From: Nemertoderma westbladi
Taxonomy: Eukaryota > Xenacoelomorpha > Nemertodermatida > Nemertodermatidae
Direction: 5' to 3'
DNA length: 64,000 bases
Assembly (NCBI GenBank): GCA_032718475.1
Contig: JAUCBJ010007883.1
Coordinates: forward strand, 1-64,000
In this document: one piece after another, positions 55,549-64,000 of the stretch
Numbering within the stretch: the stretch's first letter is position 1
Layout: every line of letters begins with the position of its first letter
Position numbers and translations under genes: made by a program
Notes under the pieces: generated by a model
What the model saw: only the letters and a program-made list of their open reading frames with translations
Databases searched by the model: none
What the model was told of the DNA's origin: nothing

Positions 55549-56850
55549 TATCTATTCTTAATCGAAGGAGACCTCGAAATATTCCTTCTACGGGTACATG
55601 AGTCAGTTAAAATCATCATTCCCAACAAAGAGGACACGTTTTAGTCCCTTCCTGATTAAAAATAAAATTGAAGTTTAGAGGGAGTCCATCAGTCCAAGGA
55701 TAATCTGCCCAGTGGGCGTATCCAGGATTTCTCCGATAAAGTTGAAGTTACTAGACCTAGTGGTACTGTACTGGTGGGCTTCAGATACCTTCCTAAAATT
55801 ATGGGTTAGATACTTTTGGGGCTTTAGTGTTAAAGATTTTATGAACATGGTTAAGCCGAAGTTGGGAGACGTGCGATTCAACATGAACAAACTATACCTA
55901 CTTCTTTAAAATCTGTCGTTGTTACACTTGTGGGTGGCCCATAACTACACAGTATGTATAATACGTACGTATTAACGCATTTATTTTGACACACTTGTAG
56001 TCTTTGTTTCAAATTATTGTTAAGCCCTACATAGCAGAATGAATAGAGCATAAAATTGTTCGCATGTTAGGTGATAGGCATTTTCTGGTTTCTACTGTAT
56101 ACAGAAACTTAAATCTTCCATTCCCTTTGGATATTATGTCTGATACAATATCAATTCCTGCCAGGCTGTTGTCTATTGTGAGACCTTACTCAACTATATG
56201 AAAGTGTACGATTATATTTGATTATATTGTGCAGTAAATAGTTCATTAAATAAATAATAATTGATTATATAAATTAAGTAAAAATAAATATTAAAATATT
56301 CCTGCCCCAGCCCCAGTCCACCGTTTTAGAAAGCGATAATTCAAATTTACAGCATGGCACAGGATTTCATTGCTTTGATTGACTGTCCACTCCCCGCTCT
56401 TTGTACAGTTGTATGCTTCCCCCAAGGACTACTGAAGTAGTCTTTGGCTCCCCCTCAACTCTGCCAGTCTGCATCTGCATCTGCACAATGTCTGAATGTA
56501 ACGTACAGAAGTACACTAAGAAGGTCTGAAGGTAAGTACCGTACCGTACACTTCCAGACTGTAGCACTGCACTGGTTGCTGCTTGCTGGGTTGACTGGCT
56601 TTGTCTTTGGCTACTCCAGTACTCTGCTCTGGTCTTAAAGTCTTACATCTTGGTTTGGCAGTTTGGTGCTAGCTGGCTGGTGTCTGGTGCAGTGCAGCAG
56701 TGGTGAATGCAGATACTGAGATACGATACACTGATTCACTGATACGGTCAGACAGTATCGCGCAGTAGTACAGTAGTCAGGTAGTAGGGTGTAGTACCGG
56801 TACTACTGTACTATACCTGTATACCGTGTATACAGCTATATACTACAACT
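55549..56850. other. Upstream region of the VIP36-like gene
   Basis: No gene recognised. CAGTGGGCGTATCCAGGATTT near 55709 resembles a hAT-type terminus without a partner. The last 350 bp are rich in CTG/ACT/GTA words and include GTACCGGTAC at 56794-56803, 48 bp before the lectin ATG. Confidence 0.45.
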
Positions 56851-57828
56851 ATGCCTTCGCTATTCAATGTGATTGTTGTGCTTCTAACTTCTATGCGCTA
56901 TCATTGCCACGCGGAACTTTCTCCTAATGATTATTTGCGCAAAGAATTTAGTTTAATCAAACCATTCTCTGGTGCACGGATACCGCTTTGGGACATCCTA
57001 GGGAACACGATGATAACCCCGGACTACGTGCGACTAACTCCGGACGAACCGAGCCGAAGCGGCGCGATATGGGGCAAAGTTCCCTGCAACGTCCGGGACT
57101 GGGAGATCCATCTGCGATTCCGAGTCCACGGCAAAGCCAAGTCCTTGTTCGGCGACGGATTCGCGTTCTGGTACGCCCGGGACAGGATGTTCTCCGGCCC
57201 GGTGTTCGGTAGTCGGGACTACTTTCACGGACTCGCCGTATTCTTCGACACTTACAGCAACCACAACGGCCCACACAACCACGGACACCCCTATATATCC
57301 GCGATGGTGAACAACGGGACCTTCCATTACGACCACGACCGGGACGGGACTCACACCGAGATGTCCGGTTGCCAATCCTCCTTCAGGAATCGGAAATCCG
57401 ACGTTAAAGCGATAATCCGTTACGTGAAAGGCCAACTCACCGTGTCTACGGACATCGACGATAGAGGTAAACCCAAGGAGTGTTTCACCTCTCCGGACGT
57501 TCGTCTACCCATCGGGTACCACTTTGGTCTATCAGCGGCCACTGGGGAACTATCGGACAACCACGATATTATATCGTTTAAGTTCTACGATATTGATATG
57601 CCGGGACGGATAGCGGCCAAGGAGGAGGAACTGCGGAATATTAAACCGGAGGCGCGGTTCTTCCAGCCCCCGCGGGACCACATTGATGACGCTCCCGTCT
57701 CCACACTGGGGGGGTTCAGGATGTTTCTACTGGTACTTATTGGACTCGCTGGGACCGTTCTATGCGTGGGTGTCAGCGTTATGGTGCTAAAGAAGCGCCA
57801 AGAAAGGAACCTAAAGCGCTTTTATTAA
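56851..57828 (+). CDS. LMAN2: VIP36/VIPL-like L-type lectin (LMAN2 family), intronless
   Basis: 325 residues, single exon. Signal peptide at about 1-21; L-type lectin domain at about 28-255 with GDGFAFWY (101-108), the calcium/mannose-binding FFDTYSN (131-137), a nearby Asp/His-rich loop (161-168) and the paired cysteines C174 and C211; stalk; transmembrane segment at about 290-312; cytosolic tail ending KRFY, the family's trafficking signal. It binds high-mannose glycoproteins and cycles between the ER and Golgi. One N-glycosylation site (NGT at 155). LMAN2 and LMAN2L cannot be separated here. GC-rich coding in AT-rich surroundings; AATAAA follows 27 bp after the stop. Confidence 0.93.
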   Translation: MPSLFNVIVVLLTSMRYHCHAELSPNDYLRKEFSLIKPFSGARIPLWDILGNTMITPDYVRLTPDEPSRSGAIWGKVPCNVRDWEIHLRFRVHGKAKSLFGDGFAFWYARDRMFSGPVFGSRDYFHGLAVFFDTYSNHNGPHNHGHPYISAMVNNGTFHYDHDRDGTHTEMSGCQSSFRNRKSDVKAIIRYVKGQLTVSTDIDDRGKPKECFTSPDVRLPIGYHFGLSAATGELSDNHDIISFKFYDIDMPGRIAAKEEELRNIKPEARFFQPPRDHIDDAPVSTLGGFRMFLLVLIGLAGTVLCVGVSVMVLKKRQERNLKRFY

Positions 57829-57854
57829 GGGCCGGATGCCCTGCCTTGATTCGA

Positions 57855-57860
57855 ATAAAT
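57855..57860 (+). promoter_or_regulatory. Candidate polyadenylation signal of the VIP36-like gene
   Basis: AATAAA lies in TCGAATAAATTAG, shortly after the stop codon at 57826-57828. Confidence 0.5.
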
Positions 57861-58354
57861 TAGAGATACACCGTCGGAGCGGAAGACTTGCTGCCATTCT
57901 TTTTTGAGCTATTAGTTAATTATTATTCCGTAATGACTGTAGAAACATCGACGGAGTCTAGCAAAGCAGTTCATTATATTCGGCTGGTCGGGGAGTTTAT
58001 TTTTTTAGTTATATTAGAAACGTCTCGTTCGGTATTGTTTGTATCAATTGTGAATTTGGGATTATTTAACATCTCCATCGTTTGTCTTGTTGACAGTTTT
58101 AGCGTAAATATTAATATAAATATTATTGGACTGTCTAATATGTAACTATTTTAAGTATTTCTGGAACTAAAGTGATAATAATATATGCATGGGTTGCGTA
58201 CGTGCATTAATAATAATTACTATACTAATATGTGTCGCAATATTTTCGCCCCCAACCCCAATAAAAGATGGTTCCCCAAACTAAAAGTGACATGGAATTA
58301 AATTTTAAAGCAAAAATATTGTAAGATATTGAATCCACCTTTAGTATAAATATT
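57861..58354. other. Intergenic stretch, nothing recognised
   Basis: AT-rich flank between the VIP36-like gene and the next transposable element. The open frame at 57888-58145 resembles no known family. Confidence 0.4.
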
Positions 58355-58987
58355 AGGGATGTGGCGAATGTCCGCATCCGCGGATATCCGCATGATTTTT
58401 CGCATTCGCACCCCCGCCCATGGCATGCGGATGTTACATGCGGATGATACATGCATTATTCAAGCATCCCGTCTGAAGGCACAGCAACCACTCAATTAAA
58501 TTTTCAATAATAATTACTTTTTCCCTTATGAAATTTTTTTTATTTTATCTTAAAATTATCAAAGTATAAAATATCAAAATTATTTCTTACTACTTATTTC
58601 TTATATCAACTTGGCCAGATGTAAAATAAACTACTGTGTTGTATTATACCAGGATCTAATCTCCCAAGACCTCATGACGCAGGCCAGGACCCAACGACCA
58701 CTCACATGACCTACGACGCATTACTGGGCTGGGCAGCCTATGCCCATGAATAGGCATAGATTGAACTGTTCTATAATCTTAGACTCTCGTTAGTTTATTA
58801 ATATAAGATTAGAATATAATATTAAAATGCTGCTGGTATAACACCTTGATGTAAAAGGGAGGTCAGGCAAAAATATATATGTTTTAATAGACATCCGCAT
58901 CCGTGCGGATGTCACCTCAGACTGTCAGACATTTGCATCCGCATCTGCATTCGCGGATGTTAAAAATATGACATTCGCAACATCCCT
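58355..58987. mobile_element. Non-autonomous DNA transposon, about 633 bp
   Basis: The ends are AGGGATGTGGCGAATGTC and GACATTCGCAACATCCCT (inverted on the right). They are flanked by AATATT at 58349-58354 and 58988-58993. Subterminal regions are rich in GCATCCGCGGATRTCC words in both orientations. The terminal motif is reminiscent of hAT elements, but the duplication seen is 6 bp in AT-rich DNA, so the superfamily is uncertain. No coding frame. Confidence 0.65.
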
Positions 58988-59639
58988 AATATTATATAAT
59001 ATATATATATGTATAATATATATGTAATATATATTACGGATATCACCTGATCCAGGATGACGGATCCATGTAGGATCATAGAAATCGCAGATCCTAGGAT
59101 CCAATAGCATTAATTAATTAATAGTCTAAGGTTTTCGTCTTATACATGTTTGTAAACAGCGGAGCCAATGAACTACAGCGGCTTATCCTATCAATACCAT
59201 GATGGGGGTGGTGTAGAGCGCTTCTTAAAAATCGAATTTCCATGCGGAGTGCGCATTTTTATCCGGATGAGGTAATAAACTGTGTGTGGTAAAAACTTTT
59301 CAGTGAAACATTGACATTGACAAATGGGGCAAACCCATCCTTGGGGTGTGCTGATGATGCTAGATTTGTGTAGTTGTGATGATCGATTGATTGATTGTTT
59401 TTACGCGATAAATATAGAGTACTGTAGATACAAATTATATAACAACAAAATACATATAAATACTTTGCATAATTATTGGACAGGCGGTAATATATAGTAG
59501 AGTATATGTCTTTCAAATAGTAAGAATTAATGGCACCGACAACAGAAAATACATATTAAAATTGGTAAGTTTATACTATATCATTCATCAAATATATTAC
59601 TAAAATCTTTAAAATCATAAAAGTTATTAATTTAATTAA
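58988..59639. other. Intergenic stretch, nothing recognised
   Basis: AT-rich sequence with a TATA-repeat at 58993-59035. No gene or element that I can support. Confidence 0.4.
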
Positions 59640-60563
59640 GGGGAGAGGAGTACATTACCACCACCACCCCCCCCCCCCCCCCCCCCCCCCTGAACAATTT
59701 CTATTATTTCAATTACAATTTCTATTGAATTTAAAATATTTTGATTTTATACAGTATGGGCTGTTAAAATATGGCCAAACATTTGTTTTTTCGAAAAATT
59801 TTCAAATTTCCAGTCGCCCTCTAGCGGCCATTGAATGAATCAAGATTTGCGGTTAAAATGCTAGTAGTCATTCAATTTTAGGTGAAATTGTCATGAAAGG
59901 TGAAATTAAAAAAGCCAATTTTTTCGAATTACGGAGGTGAGCTCCGCAAAAGTTATCTGTTAAAATTTTAAGTTTTGCCTTTTTATGAAAATTAATTAAT
60001 ATTAATTAATATTTGGCAAAATTTTAACAAATTTTTGGCTTTAATCTGAAAAATTGGCTGTAAAAACAAAAATATCAAAATTTCCAACCGATAACTTTGA
60101 AAGAACAGCAGAAACCCTTTCGAATCAGCCAAAAATAAAGAAAATTGGTTCAAAAATTGGCGGTGGTGTAGTAATTTGAAAAATGAAAAATGTCATTCCA
60201 ATTGCCTTCAAAGTTTAAACCTTCCCGCCAGAACTGGCTGTCTGTGGTCTGGTTGGTTAATCATTTCTGGCATGATAGACTCACCGGGCTAAAACTTTCA
60301 TTATGGGGGTTTTCGGGGTCGTTGATTTAATTTCCGATGTCAGTTTTAAATTTTGGTGGAATCTAGTCTCTCCGGTTATCTGTCTGTCTTATAATTTGAC
60401 TGACAGACCGTCATACGGAAAAATAGCGATAACTCGAGAACTAAAAGAGGTTCCGCTAAGCGGTTTTCAGATTTGAAATTCTCATTAAATTATGCTATAG
60501 ATTAAATAAAAAAAACATTTGAAATTTTGACATGGGGGGGGGGGGGGGGGGGGTACTCCCCCC
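59640..60563. mobile_element. Possible TTAA-flanked non-autonomous element, 924 bp
   Basis: Flanked by TTAA (59636-59639 and 60564-60567). The left end is GGGGAGAGGAGTAC and the right end GTACTCCCCCC, an imperfect inverted repeat. Poly-C (59667-59690) lies inside the left end and poly-G (60534-60553) inside the right, so the homopolymers are themselves inverted. TTAA duplications are typical of piggyBac-type insertion. No coding frame. Confidence 0.5.
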
Positions 60564-60567
60564 TTAA

Positions 60568-60840
60568 GTCAACTAAAAAATTAAAATATTTACAAATACT
60601 AATACAAATAAAAATTTCAAATACTAATAAACAAGTAAAAAACTGAAACGATAATCTTATCTTACTATTTTGTGTCTAATCATGTTTTGACGTAAGTTTA
60701 TTATTATTCAGTAATTAATAATTAAAAACAAATAAAGGCGTATTGGATTGCTCCATGAGGCCGGTGCCTCGTTTCCATTGGGGTCCATTCTAGTACTGTA
60801 GGTAAGTTAAAAATATTGAAATGTTGATTGGTCAGAGCTC
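60568..60840. other. Short unique spacer before the terminal array
   Basis: AT-rich sequence with GGCCGGTGCCTCG near 60760. Nothing else recognised. Confidence 0.4.
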
Positions 60841-60841
60841 T

Positions 60842-63800
60842 CTTTTGTCTCTCCAGCCTACCTCTCTGCAACGGGTCTCTCCAGCATACCTCTTCACCCC
60901 GGGTCTCTCCAGCCTACCTCTTCAATCCGGGTCTCTCCAGCCTACCTCTTCAATAACCCGGGTCTCTCCAGCCTACCTCTCTGCAACGGGTCTCTCCAGC
61001 CTACCTCTTCAACCCGGGTCTCTCCAGCCTACCTCTTCAATCCGGATCTCTCCAGCCTACCTCTTCAATAACCCGGGTCGCTCCAGCCTACCTTTTCAAC
61101 CCTGGACTCTCCAGCCTACTTCTTCAATAACCCGGGTCTCTCCAGCCTACCTTTTCAACCCTGGACTCTCCAGCCTACCTAACTGTAACGGGTCTCTCCA
61201 GCCTACCTCTCTGCAACGGGACTCTCCAGCCTACCTCTCTGCAACGGGTCTCTCCGGCCCACCTCTTCAACAACCCGGGACTCTCCAACCTACCTCTCTG
61301 CAACGGGACTCTCCAACCTACCTCTCTGCAGCGGGACTCTCCAGCCTACCTCTCTGCAACGGGTCTCTCCAGTCTACCTCTCTGCAACGGGACTCTCCAG
61401 CCTACCTCTCTGCAACGGTTCTGTCCAGCCTACCTCTTCAACCCGGGTCTCTCCAGCCTACCTCTCTGCAAGGGGACTCTCCAGCCTACCTCTCTGCAAC
61501 GGGACTTTCCGGCCTACCTCTCTGCAACGGGACTCTCCAGCCTACCTCTCTGCAACGGGTCTCTCCAGCCTACCTCTTTAACCCGGGTCTCTCCAGCCTA
61601 CCTCCTCAACCCGGATCTCTCCAGCCTACCTCTTCAACCCGGGTCTCTCCAGCCTACCTCTCTGCAACGGGTCTCTCCAGCCTACCTCTTCAACCCGGGT
61701 CTCTCCAGCCTACCTCTTCAATCGGATCTCTCCAGCCTACCTCTTCAATAACCCGGGTCTCTCCAGCCTACCTTTTCAACCCTGGATTCTCCAGCCTACC
61801 TAATTGTAACGGGTCTCTCCAGCCTACCTGTTCAATAACCCGGGTCTCTCCAGCCTACCTCTCTGCAACGGGTCTCTCCAGCCTACCTCTCTGCAACGGG
61901 TCTCTCCAGCCTACCTCTTCAACCCGGGTCTCTCCAGCCTACCTCTTCAATCCGGATCTCTCCAGCCTACCTCTTCAATAACCCGGGTCGCTCCAGCCTA
62001 CCTTTTCAACCCTGGACTCTCCAGCCTACCTAATTGTAACGGGTCTCTCCAGCCTATCTCTTCAATAACCCGGGTCTCTCCAGCCTACCTCTCTGCAACG
62101 GGTCTCTCCAGCCTACCTCTTCAATAACCCGGTACTCTCCAGCCTACCTCTCTGCAACGGGACTCTCCAGCCTACCTTTCTGCAACGGGTCTCTCCAGCC
62201 TACTTCTCTGCAACGGGTCTCTCCAGCCTACCTAATTGTAACGGGTCTCTCCAGCCTATCTCTTCAATAACCCGGGTCTCTCCAGCCTACCTTTTCAACA
62301 ACCCGGGACTCTCCAGCCTACCTCTTCAACCCGGGTTTCTCCAGCCTACCTCTTCAACCCGGATCTCTCCAGCCTACCTCTTCAATCCGGATCTCTCCAG
62401 CCTACCTTTTCAATAACCCGGGTCTCTCCAGCCTACCTTTTCAACCCTGGACTCTCCAGCCTACCTAATTGTAACGGGTCTCTCCAGCCTACCTCCCTGA
62501 AACGGGTCTCTCCAGCCTACCTATCTGCAACGGGTCTCTCCGACCTACCTCTTCAACAACCCGGGTCTCTCCACCCTACCTCTTCAACCCGGGTCTCTCC
62601 AGCCTACCTCTTCAACCCGGGTTTCTCCAGCCTACCTCTTCAACCCGGATCTCTCCAGCCTACCTCTTCAATAACCCGGGTCTCCCCAGCCTACCTTTTC
62701 AACCCTGGACTCTCCAGCCTACCTATTTGCGACGGGACTCTCCAGCCTACCTCTCTGCAAGGGGACTCTCCAGCCTACCTCTCTGCAACGGGACTATCCG
62801 GCCTACCTCTCTACAACGAGACTCTCCAGCCTACCTCTCTGCAACGGGTCTCTCCAGCCTACCTCTTCAACCCGGGTTTCTCCAGCCTACCTCTTCAACC
62901 CGGATCTCTCCAGCCTACCTCTTCAATAACCCGGGTCTCCCCAGCCTACCTTTTCAACCCTGGACTCTCCAGCCTACCTATTTGCGACGGGACTCTCCAG
63001 CCTACCTCTCTGCAAGGGGACTCTCCAGCCTACCTCTCTGCAACGGGACTATCCGGCCTACCTCTCTACAACGAGACTCTCCAGCCTACCTCTCTGCAAC
63101 GGGTCTCTCCAGCCTACCTCTTCAACCCGGGTTTCTCCAGCCTACCTCTTCAACCCGGATCTCTCCAGCCTACCTCTTCAATAACCCGGGTCTCCCCAGC
63201 CTACCTTTTCAACCCTGGACTCTCCAGCCTACCTATTTGCGACGGGACTCTCCAGCCTACCTCTCTGCAAGGGGACTCTCCAGCCTACCTCTCTGCAACG
63301 GGACTCTCCGGCCTACCTCTCTACAACGAGACTCCCCAGCCTACCTATCTGCAACGGGACTCTCCAGCCTACCTCTCTGCAACGGGTATCTCCAGCCTAC
63401 CTCTTCAACACGGGTCTCTCCAGCCTACCTCTTCAATCCGGGTCTCTCCAGCCTACCTCTCTGCAACGGGTCTCTCCAGCCTACCTCTTCAACCCGGGTC
63501 TCTCCAGCCTACCTCTTCAATCCGGATCTCTCCAGCCTACCTCTTCAATAACCCGGGTCTCTACAGCCTACCTCTTCAACCCTGGACTCTCCAGCCTACC
63601 TAATTGTAACGGGTCTTTCCAGCCTACCTCTCTGCAACGGGTCTCTCCAGCCTACCTCTCTGCAACGGGACTCTCCAGCCTACCTCTCTGCAACGGGACT
63701 CTCCAGCCTACCTCTCTGCAACGGGACTCTCCGGCCTACCTCTTCAACAACCCGGATCTCTCCAGCCTACCTCTTCAACCCGGGTCTCTCCAGCCCACCT

Positions 63801-64000
63801 CTTTAACAACCCGGGTCTCTCCACCCTACCTCTTCAACCTGGGTCTCTCCAGCCTACCTCTTCAACCCGGGTCTCCCCAGCCTACCTCTTCAACCCAGAT
63901 CTCTCCAGCCTACCTCTTCAATAACCCGGGTCTCTCCAGCCTACCTCTTCAACCCTGGACTCTCCAGCCGACCTATTTGCGACGGGACTCTCCAGGCTAC
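60842..64000. repeat. 28-bp minisatellite array, runs off the window
   Basis: Units of 28 bp come in two main forms, CTCCAGCCTACCTCTCTGCA + ACGGGTCT and CTCCAGCCTACCTCTTCAAC + CCGGGTCT. A 31-bp form has TTCAATAACCCGGG. A 255-bp higher-order unit marked by ACCTATTTGCGACGGG recurs at 62721, 62976 and 63231. Three units make 84 bp, giving long low-complexity open frames (for example 60821-61981) that I do not call genes. Confidence 0.96.

Noticed and set aside
55712-55909. Open frame next to a hAT-like terminus
   Set aside because: Short, and mirrored by an equally long frame on the opposite strand. No domain seen.
60821-63551. Open frames of 386 and 274 codons with SLQPTS/SPAYL repeats
   Set aside because: Three 28-bp units make 84 bp, so any stop-free combination yields a long frame. 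No splice or start context, and low complexity.

Overview
The window is animal (metazoan) nuclear DNA. It has spliced genes with GT-AG introns, animal gene families, non-LTR retrotransposons of the CR1/L2 type, DNA transposons, MITEs, tRNA-derived SINEs and about 25 kb of tandem repeats. I cannot name the species. Intron-poor genes in AT-rich DNA, a 2A-bearing CR1-like element and frequent GTACCGGTAC and GTAGGCCTAC palindromes would fit a marine invertebrate, but that is inference.

Layout. (1) 2.3-25.3 kb: one minus-strand alkaline ceramidase gene (ACER family), which I reconstructed from five exons. Its 849-bp coding sequence is spread over 23 kb because intron 4 holds a 9.7-kb array of a 54-bp repeat and intron 3 a 10.4-kb array of a 48-bp repeat. 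Intron 2 carries a palindromic MITE. (2) 25.7-30.3 kb: a 1.7-kb foldback element with a retrotransposon fragment inserted in one arm, then an apparently intact DDE-integrase DNA transposon with long terminal inverted repeats and a 6-bp target duplication. (3) 30.3-35.5 kb: gene-poor, with G/C homopolymers, a short minisatellite and two non-LTR retrotransposon remnants. (4) 36.0-39.5 kb: a gene cluster. An SRRM2/CWC21-like splicing factor (minus) is head-to-head with two tandem CCDC90/MCUR1-family mitochondrial genes (plus), and the shared promoter region contains a 62-bp perfect palindrome. (5) 39.6-47.5 kb: SINEs, a Harbinger-like MITE, a 1.5-kb array of a 32-bp repeat, and a two-exon ABCB6 transporter gene (minus). 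(6) 47.8-54.4 kb: a 270-bp inverted-repeat element carrying a hammerhead-ribozyme-like fold, followed by a nearly full-length CR1-like retrotransposon. ORF1 is an SGNH esterase with a repeat-expanded tail; ORF2 has a hydrophobic N-terminal part, a 2A ribosome-skipping motif, an endonuclease and a reverse transcriptase. (7) 56.9-57.8 kb: an intronless VIP36/LMAN2-like cargo lectin gene. (8) 58.3-60.6 kb: two non-autonomous DNA transposons. (9) 60.8 kb to the end: a 28-bp minisatellite running off the window.

The host genes do not form a pathway. They cover sphingolipid breakdown, mitochondrial inner-membrane biology, splicing, porphyrin/ABC transport and ER-Golgi cargo sorting. The strongest unusual signals are the hammerhead-like fold inside a short transposable element, the ceramidase gene with 20 kb of satellite in two introns (satellites that carry repeated splice-site-like sequences on the transcribed strand), and the 2A plus esterase retrotransposon whose ORF1 tail is a coding minisatellite.
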